A DNA stretch of 64,000 bases from Allacma fusca (taxonomy: Eukaryota > Arthropoda > Collembola > Symphypleona > Sminthuridae): the NCBI GenBank assembly GCA_947179485.1, contig OX359245.1, forward strand, positions 43,883,067-43,947,066, in the 5' to 3' direction. A program made the translations under genes and the position numbers. Positions 45,396 through 58,110 of the stretch are shown here, in pieces (the first letter of the stretch is position 1; each line of letters begins with the position of its first letter). The notes beneath the pieces were generated by a model, which searched no databases, was not told where the DNA came from, and saw only the letters and a list, made by a program, of their open reading frames with translations.

Positions 45396-47727
45396 CTTCC
45401 CGTGTAAAAATCTAAAGCCGAATTGGGTCTAATTATGCTTTAGAAAAGCGCATAACATGTTATGCAGAAACGAACGCAGCTAAATGCAGACAAACTTGCC
45501 TAAACTTTATGCACATTTGGATTGCACTGTATCTTACCATAAATAATATTTGGTAGATGGTGCATTCGAATTTGCGAAAGCAAAATTAAGCTGTGAAACA
45601 ATATTTTTAATATAACAACAAATAACACAAGTTACGCACATAACTAAAAACAATACTAAAAATACAATCGTAGTGAAGTTCTGTAATATTAGGCAATTGA
45701 TAAACAAATGAGAGACTACTGTTTTCAGAAAATACAAGGATGAATTTTTTTAGACCAAAAATTTTTTCTGCTGGTCGTATCATTTTGGGCGTTTCAGAAA
45801 TGCTCGTTACTTTGAATACATTTACAGAAGTTCCATTAGAGATATGGTTGATTTTACACAAAAGAAAAATAATTTCAGGCGAACGTGCGAAATTTTGGAT
45901 AACCAAAAAACCCCTTATAAGGTAAATATCTTTATCAATTTCCATAACATAATCACCAAATCGTTTACAACTGAATTTATAAGTATCAAAAATCAACGAT
46001 TTGTAGACGTTTTTGAAACAAGTCGCGTCTTCAATTCCCATTATATTTATACTCTCCAATTTGCGTAACTCGTCCGAACTAAAGTAGTACTTTGTTGAGG
46101 GTCCCACAAACACAAAATCATGAATTTTAATAGCTTTACTAAAATATTTCTGGTTATTTAACAACGAATAAAAGTATTCCTTGGTGGAAGAACTGGAAAA
46201 TGTTTCTTCAGCTATCTTTTTCAATGCAGTTTCTTCTGCTATTTTTTAGCGAGTTCTACCGCAATCACTTTTGTTCCATTTAATAGTCTGAGTAATCGTC
46301 CATTTTCATTTTCAAATTGAAATGTTGAGTAGCACCACAACGGACCCCACCGTTGCACTACTAATGGGGCATGTAAACTTGTTTGTAAATTAAAGGTTAA
46401 AAACCGTTTCCCATACAGTCCAGCCACAGCTGAAGAGAATTCCTGTCGCATTTTATTAGCGCTCTGAATATGTTCCAAGGACACCGAATCTCCCAAGAGG
46501 AGCAGAAACGCATTACAGAACTTAGCAAAATGTACCCTGTATTGTTCCGGCAGAATATTTTTCAAAAGTAATGGTCCCACAACGATCCAGACCTTCCATT
46601 CACTGGCCTTCCAATAACTTATCTGCGATATTTTCCTCAAAGGACGGCTGAACGTACTTGGTACAGTTACGTACTTCACAATATTATCCATGGTATTTAC
46701 ATGAGTTCCAATATAAAAAGCGTCCGAATTGTTCCTGGAATCAAACCATGCAGTTGTAAAGTACCAAACAACTCCAAGAAGTGACGTATGCATGTAGTCA
46801 TAAACTGGTCCTTCGCAAATGTCAAATGAGTTTAAGAGAAGAAGCTGCGATGCCGCCTGTATACCCAGATGAGATTTAGCATTACTAGAATTAAGCATAT
46901 TGCGTAATTCACGAAGTGTTGACAAAAATGTTTCCTTGGTTCTTATTTCTGCTCCATGTCGTAAATGAGGCATGATGGTCTTGTGACTGTTCTCAGAGGC
47001 CCAAAATGTTTCGCCAGGATGTAGACAGAATGGACAACTATACATTCCATTATGCTGTGTCATTCCAAGCACTGAACTTCTGGCAGGCGAGTCGCAAACT
47101 AGTATTGGGAAACGTATTTTGCTGGTCAGAGTTTCTCCATGAAAATTCCATTGCAGTCCTGACTTCGACAGTTTGTTGAATATTTTTACGACTGGATTTA
47201 AGAAACTGGACATCTTCGGTTTAGATTCACCAAACCATACAGCAACTAAAATATCATTTTGCTGACGTATTTTGTATGGAATTTCGTAAATAGATATAAG
47301 GAAGGGCCATATTTGATGAAGCGATGACTTAAAAGGAGACATTCCGTCGGTATTCAATGAACATGTGAAGTCGGTTGTCGCTTTTACAATTCGCTTGTAC
47401 GATTGCCCATCGGTTATTTCTGTAAACGTTGAATCTGCTTGTTGGCTATTGGAAAATTTGATCCATTTTGTATTCCTTTCAAGAACATCAACTATTGCCT
47501 CTTTGAAATTAAACAGCAAAAAGTAGTTTTCTTTTGCTTTGCTTGCTGATGTGGTTTCTGTAGGAATACATGATCACAAACAGTGGCTGCTGGAGAAATT
47601 CCTAAATAGCATAAACAATTATTGCAGTAATAATGGCGCTCCGTTGAGGTTTTTCTAGATATTAGGACCTTCTTAATCTTGTATTTAGTCTTCGGCAGCT
47701 GTATGGTTACAGGAGTATGAAATTCCG
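45396..47727 (-). mobile_element. CMC/EnSpm-like DNA transposon remnant
   Basis: Unit-3-specific DNA between the truncated S1 exon of copy C and spacer sequence that resumes at 47727 ('gttcaattttcactgggtat'). Encodes a transposase on the minus strand. Left edge starts 'cccgtgtaaaaatctaaagc'; no matching inverted end at the right, so one end or both are lost. It replaced the 5' part of receptor copy C. Confidence 0.6.
45607..47519 (-). pseudogene. CMC/tnp2-like transposase
   Basis: Main frame 47519-46239 (426 codons) has CSLNTDGMSPFKSSLHQIWP, ILVAVWFGESKPKMSSFL, LVCDSPARSSVLGMTQHNG, CPFCLHPGE and EGPVYDYMHTSLLGVV. The three Asp contexts (NTDG, CDSPAR, YDYMH) and the CPFC pair are typical of tnp2/CMC-type transposases of animals. 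A 1-base slip in an A-run near 46243 moves the frame into 46224-45607, which is the expected C-terminal part. A Cys-rich N-terminal stretch (HYYCNNCLCYLG) lies upstream near 47630 in another frame. Confidence 0.65.
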
Positions 47728-48997
47728 TTCAATTTTCACTGGGTATTGAAGAAAATATTCTTGGATTATTTGTACGTTTAGTAAAGCCACTGCAAAATAG
47801 GCGGTTGTAATGTAAGAAATTATTCCGTAATTAAATGCAAGCTCGAAAATGAAAACTTTAAGCATTTATTTTTGAGCTGAAAAATTATTCCACATTATTA
47901 TTGTTTTATTTACAACCGCAAAACGTGGCATTGTCTAACATGCAAATAATCACTGAACAACAATTTTAAAGCGATTTTTATTTTGCACATTTACAGATAA
48001 ATACGCTAATTTTTTTTATTCAGTTAAAGCGTACATATAATGGAAATATAAACCGGTTTATTATTTTTGGAAACTTATTTTAAGACTATTTGCATGCTTC
48101 ACGGGTGTTTTTGTCTTAATTTTATAAAAAAGGATCTTTATAGGATGTTCGTAGTAAAGGCGTAATTATATGTAACCAATGAAGATCCATTTGCCAACCC
48201 GAAAATCCTCGCTTTGAATAACCAGCAGAGCTAACCCGTTTTAAGAACGGCCTTAACAGCAGTGTGAATGTGTGAAATGATCACCAGCTGGATTTTATTT
48301 TCCCTTGCCAGCTTTCAGCACCGAGACGGATCAAAAATGCTTTATTAAGTTTAGTATCTCTAGCAAATAAATTCCGCTAAAACGATGTAAAGTAGATGTA
48401 GGTGTTTTAGAGGTACTTATATTCCACCACAAAAACATTTTAATTCTTTCGTTTGCTCACAAATAATCGATTATTAAGTGGATTGGTTTGACATGTATTC
48501 AATCTTAAATGCAGTTTGGGTTTCTCGACCTATTATTAAAAATCCATGGAATAATGTTAACGCAAACTAATGTAGTACAATTCGTTAGGCAAATATCGAT
48601 TCTCGAAAAAGAAGCATCATTACAAATTTAGCTACCATTGTGTACTCATTTTTAAGAGTCCTAATTTTTTAAAGGGTTGTCCCGAATAATTGCTTGCAAA
48701 TTGAAATGGACATAGAACTAAGAGCAGGTGATTAAAAAGTGCAACACGATTTTCAACACTGCTATTAATGATCAGTTTAATTACAATTTAATGCAGTACT
48801 TAGAACCACCTTTTTACTTCAATGGGTTCCAGTTACACATCTTGTTGAAAAAATGGAAAATGTAATGACAATCCCAAGTTTGACACTCATTTCAAACAAG
48901 GACTATTCTTTTGTGATACTTTTTAATATATATTGCTCACGTTGGAAGTTTATTTAGAGAACTACAATTCAGTAGCCAGGGAAAACATTTAAGCATA
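47727..48997. other. Intergenic spacer, unit 3
   Basis: Matches 9150-10552 of unit 1 and 63470-64000 of unit 4. No gene seen; probably contains the IR copy 3 promoter. Confidence 0.5.
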
Positions 48998-50550
48998 ATG
49001 AATTCAAATTTGAGCGTTCGAAATTTCTGGCCAACAAATATTCTTAAAACAATACTATTTACGCTGGTACTTTTTAAAATTGCTACAAAGTTCGAACCCC
49101 TTTTAAATTCTCCCAAATCCACAACTCTTGATTTGCAAGGATTATTACCCTCTTTTAAAAACTGTTTCGTTCGAATATGTGATCTCGGCGTCACCTTCGA
49201 CTACTCCACACTGAACGTTCCTTTTGTTCTGACAAATGCCAAAAACTATACACGTTTCCAGCAATTTTCCGATTATGATTTCGATGGCGATTATAAAATG
49301 GGAAAACCTAGTAGAGAAACTTCTGACTCTAAAACTGTCCTCAATTAAATGCTTCGCGGGTATAAACCTACACGAAAATAATGGTTTAAATTCTGATGAC
49401 CCAACGGAGGCCAACAATATCGTGTGCCTGTTTAGAATCTTGGGATATGAATCTTCCCTCAGATATTTCAAGACAGTGAACGACGAAAAAAGCTGCTATT
49501 TTCCCACGAATGTTTTTCCTTTATACAAATGACCCCATTTCAAACCAAGATCTTAATTCTGGTTTGGATGACAAAATTTTAACGTCTGCCTTTAATCCTG
49601 AAGATAAATTTAAGTATTTCAAAGTAATCTATAGGACATCCATTCAATCGAATGTCCCAGGTCCGGAGTACTCAAACGAGCTATATTACATGTATGCTAA
49701 ATGTGTACACCATGAGTTCTTCCCAGTAAAATGTGCTCATTTGGAAGATCAGACGGTTTTGGATTCATTCATGTTTGGTTACGAAAATGTGACACAAAAT
49801 GGAAGATTATATTTTATGTGTGCGACAATCGAGATTGGTAACAATGACTACTGTATATCTATTGTGCAGAAAGTGTTCTGAATTACTATATCGATCCATT
49901 TAGTATCGAAACAGTCACGGGAATTTTCCTCAGGGAATATTACAACCACACTTTGAAAACAGAAACTTGCTCAAGTGGATCTCGAAAACCACTACCCTTT
50001 TATGTAATAACACGGAGCAGGAATGATGACTACATTTCAACGGTTGCATTTTACGTTGGATTTCAATTTTACCCGGTTGGCCATAATAACGAGCTTAATT
50101 TCTTTACTACGGATGGGGTTTCCAAAGCCCAAAACACATTTACGGATTTTCTGACACCTTTCGGTGAAAACGTTCGAATTGCTGCAGTTGTTACGTTCCT
50201 CATAATTGCTCTTGTATTAACGGGTCTTTCTTCACATTGCAAAAATTTCCTCGCAATACTTTTCCACAATAATTTCCAAATTTTTAGTATTATAATGGAA
50301 CAAGGTACAGAAATCTCTCCCTCTAAATCTACCAAGCCAATTTTGGTTACAGCTAACAACATCATAATGATTGTACTAATCCCAGCTGCGTTTATGTTAT
50401 CTAACAGGTACTAAAATTTCCTTAAATCCGATTTTACCATATCAACACCCATCACAACGAATTGGGCAGGATTGAAGGAACTGGTTTTTTATTAAAATAA
50501 TAAAGCATTTGAGCAGGGATTACAACTAGGAAATATACCTGAGTATGAGT
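48998..50550 (+). pseudogene. Divergent ionotropic receptor (IR)-like, copy 3
   Basis: ATG at 48998: MNSNLSVRNFWPTN, hydrophobic leader (ILKTILFTLVLFKIA). The ligand-binding part runs through 48998-49348, 49236-49532, 49510-49881 with frame changes near 49290, 49490 and 49850. The frame 49953-50414 holds the channel: FLTPFGENVRIAAVVTFLII (M1 with the IR-type PF motif), pore-like IFSIIMEQG, M3 (NNIIMIVLIPAAFML). SDFTISTPITTNWAGLKELV follows in another frame. At least four frameshifts. Tentative IR assignment. Confidence 0.6.
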
Positions 50551-50728
50551 GAGCGGTAATTTTTATTGAGTTTTTTGTTTTCAGGTGATTTGTGCATGTA
50601 CGTACATACATATAGAACATTCGAACTTTTAAATCCACAATACATGAGCTCTGCTATTAAAAATTAGTTTCCTCAAATACTCTACTCCAACAAGTCCAAT
50701 TTATTGATATTCAATTTACCAAGCTACA

Positions 50729-51522
50729 TAAACGCAAGGATACAAAGTAGAAACAGTGTAGCAGAGCTGTGAAGTGAAGTGACCACGCAAGTACATACGG
50801 CAACTCAAACATACAACAGTCCTATGCACAAGCCTGTCGGAAGTCACGTGACCAATAGAAGGCGGCCCAACGGAACACACAACTAGGGCTACAACCCAAC
50901 AGCGGCAGTAGTAACTAGTCGACAACTAACTATAGGAGTCAAGTTTAGCCGACAATTAACACTACCACACACAAAATCGCCGATTATCGCTACACAGTAC
51001 TTTTAAACGGCACACTAACTGCTGTAACAGTAATATTACAATCAAATACCCCGATATACTGAGAAAACGATCGAGAAACAATACCAAACGCAACAATTAA
51101 CCGCTACGAGAGTGCAAGGGTCGCGCTGAAACCTGGCATTTGGTTCCCCTGCACCAACACTAAGCAACCCATGCTGTCTGAAAGACCCGACAAAGAGCGT
51201 CTACCTCAACCGAAGCACTCGAAGACTATCGCAAAGCTAAAAACAACCAGACCAACTGTCATAACAGTGTACGGGTCGCGCTGTAACCAGGAATTTGGAC
51301 CCCGTACACCAACCCAAGTAAAAACTCGGGATTGTGAAGAACGTGCCTCTGGTAACTGAAGCTAGAGGTACCCGAGAATCTTAACGGGAATAGCAATAAC
51401 CCAAACTAATAAAAGGCCGGGATTGTGTAGAACGCGCCCCTTGCAACTAGTACGCTAAGGGGTACCCGGCCGCCAAGGAACCCTGATAGCTAACGAGCGC
51501 TACCCCCACATCAAAATACCAC
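50729..51522 (+). promoter_or_regulatory. LINE 5' untranslated region
   Basis: No long open frame. Internal near-repeats: 'gggtcgcgctg.aacc.gg' near 51118 and 51271, and 'cgggattgtg.agaacg' near 51329 and 51420. Such repeats at the 5' end of LINEs are usually part of the internal promoter; that role is inferred. Confidence 0.5.
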
Positions 51523-52548
51523 ATGAATACCAGTAATCAGGGCAACGAAGAATTCCTAACACCAACGAAAGGAGCACAGGCAATTTTCAGAAGGTCACTA
51601 TTGTTGAAACGATCTCCTTCAAAACCTACCTCTTCGACTGAGACTCAACAAACATCATCTACGAACATAAAACAGGCAGAGAGTGAGAACTTGCAACACA
51701 GAGCACACGACAGTGAGACATTAGACAGAGTAGAGTGCAGAAAAAGAAAACCAGAAGCAGAAGATATAACGCCACGAATAAGACAAAAGATAGGCCAAAG
51801 CGAACAAGCTGAACAAGAACAAACTGAAACAAAGATGGGACTTGATGAAGAAACGAAGCTTTTCTTTGCGAACCTCCTACAAGCAAACTTGAAGAAAATC
51901 GAGGATGGACAAAGCGCCGCAAAAGCAAACATGGAAACGGTTAAGCAATCGCTGTCAAGACTCGAAGGGCAAGTGGTGCCGGCAATGAAGGAGCTCCAAA
52001 CGAAAACTGCTACGCTGGAGAAAAAAGTAACCGTACTCGAAAGGGAAAACGAAGTGCTTCATAGAATGATAAGACGTAACAACCTCTTGTTCTCCGGCAT
52101 CCCAGAGGAACCGATAAACGAAACTTAGAAGGATCTGCCACAGAAGAATATTAACACGCTTATGGTCCATGCGGTAACTTCTACACCAGCAAATATCGAC
52201 CTCGCGTTCCGCATCGGCAAATACCAGCCTGGTAAGACGAGACCCATCAAAGTTCGATTCCTATACCAATCCCAAGCAGATGACATACTTACAAAAAGCC
52301 ATGAGAAGAACGGGTCCCTCCGAAGATCCAAGATATTTGTCAACGAAGATGTATCGGCCATCGAAAGTCACAACAGATACTTGATAAGGAAAGAGGCTAC
52401 CGCTGCAAAACGTGCAGGAGGTACAGTAGAGCAATGGAAATCTTGTACTGTAACAATCAATGGAGTTCATTTGGAGGCTAAGGGAGGAATTCTCTACAGA
52501 GATGGAAAACCGGACGAACCCCCCAAAACAGATGATCGTACCTTTTGA
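51523..52548 (+). pseudogene. LINE ORF1 (coiled-coil/RRM-type nucleic-acid-binding protein)
   Basis: Starts MNTSNQGNEEFLTPTK. Residues about 110-190 are a heptad coiled coil (MKELQTKTATLEKKVTVLE). It is followed by RRNNLLFSGIPEE and IDLAFRIGKYQPGKTRPIKV, matching the RRM region of L1-type ORF1 proteins (NLLFxGIPE, RxG). An in-frame TAG at 52126-52128 interrupts it; the frame then continues to a TGA at 52546. Confidence 0.78.
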
Positions 52549-55500
52549 AAAACCGGCCGCCCGCAACCTACTACAATCGCAGCAAGCATTTTATTTTGGA
52601 ACGTCAATGGAATCAAGAGAAACCTTTCTTTAATTACTAACTTTTTAAATCATATTAAACCAAACATATTCTGTCTCGCCGAAACTTGGACAAAGGACAA
52701 CCCGATAGCTGAGAAGCTGCTACAGAATTACAAATGCACAACGGTGAGTGCAACATTTAACACTAAAGGCGGGAGACCAAGTGGAGGCACGCTTGTCGGC
52801 GTCAAGACCGAAATTTTAAAATTCACAAAAATAATTTTTAGCAGTAATAACTACGTAGAATTAAGAATAGAAGAAGACAATAAGCTTACCATATATTTTA
52901 CATATTTCGAACCACAACAAGGAAGCGATGAGTTAGTGGAAGACTTCCTATGCAACATAACCAACAGAAATGTCATCATAATGGGAGATCTAAACGCGAG
53001 AATAGGCACTACTCAATCAGATAATATACCAGTTACTAATACGCGAATACAATCCAACCGAAGATCAAGAGACAGTGTAACAAATCGTAGAGGAAAGAAA
53101 ATAAATCCACAGATAAAAAGCCATGAACTAACAATAATTAACGGAAGAACAGAATCAGACTCTGATGGTGACCACACATATTTATCTACAAATGGTAAAT
53201 CTACAATTGATCTATGTCTGACCGACAACGAAGCCATGAATAAGGTACACGACTTCGATGTGTTAGAAACTCACGAATCGGATCACTTGCCAATCCTACT
53301 AACAAGAGAGCAGCAGGTAACATCCGAGACCAAAGGCATCATCGTCAACAGGATCAGTTGGAACTCCGACCGAAAACAGAACTTCGTAAACATAATAAAA
53401 GCTAACCATGAAGAAATCAAAACGAGAGTAAATGGCGACATCGAAGAACTAACAAAAGAGCTATACAAATGCGCACAACAAAGTGGACTACAGGTAGTAA
53501 GACGGCTTGGCGGGAACCGAAATACCGCGCCAACATGGTTTAACCAAGAATGTAGAACTCTAAAAAAGAAATGTAACAAAAAACTGAAAATATTAAGGAA
53601 AGACTCGGGCAATAACCAACATATACTAAACTACGTCAACGCTAGAAACCAGTATAAGATATGTACCAAAAATACAAAACTTAATTATTACGAAGTACTA
53701 CGAAATAATATAATTACCTCAAAAAACTCAACAGAATTTTGGAAAAGTTTAAATGTCTACAGAGATAATAAGAGAAGAAACGATGCAAGCAACCCAATAA
53801 CAAATGAGATTTGGGAAGCCCATTACAGAGAGTTATTCGAAGGAGTAAAAAGCTCGCTGACTAAAAATCGGTCCTCGGAATATATCCCATATAGCTTACA
53901 CGAACTACGTGAGGCAATGAAAAAGCTGTCCAACAACAAAAGCCCAGGTACCGACGGAATACCTAACGAAGTCTGGAAATATCTACCACAAGAAATTCAA
54001 CCGTGCCTATTACAGTGCTTGAACAACTGCCTCTTAGACTCCATACCCCAGAAATGGGGAGAAATCATCATAGCGCCAATATATAAGAAAGGCGACAAAA
54101 ACTCCCCGGGTAACTACAGACCAATCTCCTTAGTGAACACAATAGTAAAGCTGTTCACCATACTTCTATCAAACCGACTTCACACCTGGATTGAAAATAA
54201 CAACATATTATCAGAATCCCAAGCGGCATACAGAAAACGAAGGAGCTGTGTAGACCATCTTTTTGTACTAAATACGCTAATCCAGAACGCACTGGCCAAT
54301 AAGAAGAAGCTTTACTGTTGATTTGTGGACTTGTCAAAGGCATTCGACTCAATTCGGAGGAATCGGCTATGGGAAAGGCTGAACACTATATGGATACCTG
54401 CTTACCTCCTGGAGAAAATACAGGAGATATACAGTCAAGCAAAGGCCAAGATCCAAACAACAACGGGCTACACTAATTTCATGGACATTTCGAACGGAGT
54501 ACTACAAGGAGAAACGCTCAGTCCGACGTTATTTACACTATTCATCGACGAAATCACCGAAATATTCGCCAACTCCAACATCAGAGGAGCAAAACTACTT
54601 ACTACAGAAGTAACGATCCTTCTCTATGCTGACGATATTGTTTTAACAGCAGACACCCCAGAGAACCTACAAACACAGATTGGGATACTAAGTAGATTCT
54701 TCAGTACAAATGACCTGATTATTAATCTGGACAAAACAAAGGTCGTCATATTTGGAAAAGGTCCAATCCCTACCAAAAGGAACAAAGTGATGCCCATGGA
54801 ATTCTACTATGAAGGAAAGAATATAGAAATCGTCAACACCTACCGATATCTAGGAGTAGAGTTCCACCGAAACGGAAGATTTATACACCACTATCGACAA
54901 GTCCTAATAAAAACCAACGCCGCTGTGGAGGTACTGCTGAATACTATCAAGACAACAAAATTAAACAACATAGACATCATTATGAGACTCTTTAATGCTC
55001 TAGTTATTACAATTCCGCTTTACGGTTTTCCAATATGGGGCATGGACTTTGTTGAAGAAATCGAGAGAATCCAGACTAAATTTCTCCGAAGAATTACCGG
55101 GACATGTAATCTCACTCCAGGATACGTTCTAAGGCTTGAAACTGGTTGTACATCAATGCGTGGACTTATCGTAAAAGCTGTCACTACAACCATGTACAAC
55201 TCAATTATCTCGGAGTATGCAACAACAACGGCCAAGGAGTGCTACCAACTTCAGTTAACCTCAGAAAAAGAACAACACAACACTTCACAATGGAAAGAAC
55301 TGTTTAAATCCATAAACCTAGAAGATGAGTTTACAAAATTATCCAAAGAATACCTCCAAACAAAAAGCACCAAATTATGGGAAAAGATAAATCTTAATAC
55401 CACAAACAAGGATGTCGAAGATATGCTCAGAACAGAAAATCCTCAATATATAGGTCTGAAATCTCACGTATGGACGGAAACCTTTTACAGAAGAGGATAT

Positions 55501-55848
55501 AGCTGGACACTTATTAAGTTCATTCAGAACTTAAGACTTAACAAACCAAGAGTAAATGTTCAAAACAGAAGCATAAATCTAAAGGCAATAATGTACAGAT
55601 GGAAACCTAACTGCGGACCAAATGATGTCATTTGTTCATGTCTCAAAGAACCAGAAGATTGTTTCCACATAATGTGTGAATGCGAAATCTACAACAACAT
55701 CCGATCAAAGTACATCCCAGAGGCCAGTAACCTAAATCGACTGAACTTTATACAATTCTTCCTCGATGCGGACAACAAGGAGCCAGGTTGCATAAAACGG
55801 GCATACCTATTTTGGAAGGAAGCAATCAAACTAAGAAATGCAGCATAA
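52549..55848 (+). pseudogene. LINE ORF2: endonuclease and reverse transcriptase
   Basis: In the same frame as ORF1 directly after its TGA. Endonuclease begins SILFWNVNGIKRN (about 52585) with the catalytic-site context LAETW and IIMGDLNARIG, THESDHLPI. RT: GTDGIPNEVWKY, PIYKKGDKNSPGNYRPISL, FVDLSKAFDSI, GVLQGETLSPTLF, LLYADDIVL (YADD). C-terminal Cys/His cluster CSCLKEPEDCFHIMCEC. A TGA at 54319-54321 breaks it between YC and FVDL. The first ATG in frame is only at 52744, inside the endonuclease. Apart from the stop, all RT motifs are intact. Clade not decided (Jockey/CR1/I-like). Confidence 0.88.
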
Positions 55849-55889
55849 AACCAGGCAGAAAGTACACTGACCAACGGTACCGTAAGTTT

Positions 55890-55995
55890 GTACCCACTCA
55901 CGAGATTGGTACGTAAATGTAAGCTGAAAGGAAGTGTACGCCCATCAGCCCACCAGCAGCCTTAACAAAATGGTACCAATCCCGAGGGTGGGTAC
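55890..55995 (+). other. LINE 3' UTR hairpin
   Basis: 55890-55912 and 55973-55995 are complementary at 20 of 23 positions (arm begins gtacccactcacgagattgg). Loop of 60 bases. It lies between the ORF2 stop and the (TCTA)n tail. In other LINEs the RT recognises a 3' stem-loop; that use here is inferred. Confidence 0.65.
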
Positions 55996-56359
55996 CTAAT
56001 TATATCTAGTTAAAACGGGGGCTGTTGGTTTGCTGATTGGCTGAATTAGAGAACACACGACCTGACAGCGTTCCATCCAAAGTTATAAATATCTATATAT
56101 TTTTATATTTGTAAGGAAGCAATGTCACTTCAATCACATAAATGTACGATGTATATTAGAAACTAAAATGAAAAGATGTGTACGGTTTTTTGACGGCCCT
56201 TGTTATAGCTGGGAACCTTTTTTTACCTACACCAGTGCCATCCATTTACTAATGTTTTTTATCTTATTATTTATGAATTCCATGTCTTATAAAACGTATA
56301 TGTACTAACTGCGATAATCAGTGGGTTGTAAGGGCTAAGGCCATATCGACCTTTAATAA

Positions 56360-56379
56360 ATCTATCTATCTATCTATCT
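56360..56379 (+). repeat. (TCTA)n tail of LINE
   Basis: 'tctatctatctatctatcta' directly before the 3' target duplication. Short tandem tails of this kind are made during target-primed reverse transcription. Confidence 0.85.
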
Positions 56380-56394
56380 ATTTACCAAGCTACA

Positions 56395-57051
56395 GTGTAT
56401 ATAGCTTCCAACTTTAATAATTTGGAATCATACTAATTTGGCATAAATCTTACACAAACAAGAACGTTTGCTAATATTTACTGTCGGGGCATTTGGAAAT
56501 GAGACTTGGCCAATTAAGGACAGGTGTGTTACAAACGCCTCTCTTGCCTCTGATAGGCCGATGATTTTTCATGACTTTCCGCGCGAAATAAAAGCATGTA
56601 TGCAGATGCAATGTAAATCTCCTGCAACCGGATTAACAATTGAAACTCGATGGTTGACTCACACAGATTACCATATTACAGATAAAGAGTCAATCTATGG
56701 TTGACAAGTAATCGATGACTGATAGGCACTCTATGGTAACAAGTACAAGCCTATCGGAGGCAAGAGAGGCGTGCGTAACACACCTGTCCTTAATTGGCCA
56801 AGTCTCATTTCCAAATGCCCCGACAGTATATTGCCAGCAAAATATAGGTTTTCCATTCGCAGCTGTACGTCAGTTTAAGAGCTTGTGCGCTAAACGTTTA
56901 CATTGTCAGGAATCAACACTGAGAAACCATTGTCGATAGTTCATCCAATAATATTTATCACATTGAAGTAGGAATAAAAGAAGCCACAGATGCAATAAAG
57001 TTCTTAAAAGCAAAAAATCTCAAAAAAATAAAACGCAGATACGCATAGCTG
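56395..57051. other. IR copy 3 downstream region, resumed
   Basis: Continues unit sequence after the LINE and is interrupted by the MITE. Acceptor-like 'ttttccattcgcag' near 56850. The open frame GFPFAAVRQFKSLCAKRLHC (about 56845-56905) is shared with units 1 and 2 and could be a piece of the IR ligand-binding lobe, but phases do not join. Not called as an exon. Confidence 0.35.
56481..56826. mobile_element. TA-flanked MITE
   Basis: 346 bases, ends 'ctgtcggggcatttggaaat' and complement. The inverted repeats are about 78 bases with only two or three mismatches. Flanked by TA on both sides; the empty site in unit 2 (near 38015) has a single TA. Suggests a Tc1/mariner-type mobiliser. High arm identity implies recent insertion. 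Confidence 0.85.
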
Positions 57052-58110
57052 TCAAAACGACAACCAAATACGCAGTGTAAACTTACTGGACTGTACCCTG
57101 TATAAAAAATGACTTAACGAATGAATATTACAAGCAAGTTTGGTATGAATTTTGGAAAAAATATTTGCGTCAACCACCATTTTCCCCATAAATAATTTTC
57201 TGCAAAAGATTTTGCCACTGCAATGGGGCTTAGCTGCAGTAGTAGACTTCAGTAGACACTGTGCAGTGTAAATACTGTTAACATCTGTACCTTGCTGAAA
57301 CTGTAAGCAGTACCAATTTTGTAGCCAGTCATCCTCAAGTGAGTTTGTATGTATCAGGTGAAAGAGCGTGGTAGCTAAGCATTCCAAGAAACGAACGAAT
57401 ATTTCAGCTTCTTCCTGGTTTATGTCATACGTTATATGTAATGTACATATGTACCACGATCTGTCAGAACACACTGACACTTGTTACGAAGCTCGATCAC
57501 TAGATCATTATGTTCCTGAAATTGAATGTCCCGGGATTCTTCGAATGTCAGCTACTGCTTTTGCGTAGCTTTCAGAATTCCATTATCAATGTGTGCAACA
57601 TGTACTAAATTCCTTCAGTTCATTTTTCAGCAGATTTGGCCTAATGAATGGAAATTTTGTGTACTTCCAAATCATGTTCGAATTTCGAACTGGTATCGCA
57701 AACAACGGTACAAATACGTTGTTGTTTCAGAAGTGACAAAAGGGAACGATTACATGTCCTCAATAATGTCAAACATAACAACAATGTATTCTTCTTGAAA
57801 CATGTCAGATTTCGTACTCTAATAGTGCTGGTCTTTTAGAGAATTTATGCTAGGGAATTCAAACATTCACATCATTTGGAGAAGACTACCCAAGTTTTTA
57901 TAAAAGACGAAACACATTTGTTAAAATATGTCAAATACACTGCTCCTTTACTATTAGTATGTTTCTTCATTGGCATGTGTGAATATTATCGGTAAGTTTT
58001 TGTAGTCCAAGTAGTCGAAAACATCTTCAGTAATTTGATCAGAAGTCCTGCCAAACATGGGCCACCTTCTTATTTGTATGACCAAAAAAATACCAAATCG
58101 CCAGTCAAGT
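57052..58110 (-). pseudogene. Conserved minus-strand coding segment, copy 3 (possible F-box gene)
   Basis: Near 58062 MFGRTSDQITEDVFDYLDYKNL reads open on the minus strand, preceded by RRWP; DVFDYLDYKNL fits the F-box IFxYLdxxdL core. Downstream FQEEYIVVMFDIIEDM hits a stop (57755 area) where copy 2 continues. The IFVRFLECLATT part is kept at about 57425-57370. Decayed; function unknown. Confidence 0.35.

Larger units (their letters stand above)
50729..56379 (+). mobile_element. Near full-length LINE (non-LTR retrotransposon)
   Basis: Flanked by a 15-base duplication atttaccaagctaca (50714-50728, 56380-56394); empty site in units 1 (11970) and 2 (37918). Contains a GC-richer 5' untranslated region, an L1-type ORF1, an AP-endonuclease plus reverse transcriptase ORF2, a 3' hairpin and a (TCTA)n tail. 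The whole coding region 51523-55848 stays in one frame with only three stops (TAG 52126, TGA 52546, TGA 54319) and no frameshift, indicating a young insertion. It sits in the IR copy 3 downstream region. Confidence 0.93.

Noticed and set aside
51645-52566. Minus-strand open frames opposite LINE ORF1
   Set aside because: Shadow frames of a well-supported plus-strand ORF1; no known domain.
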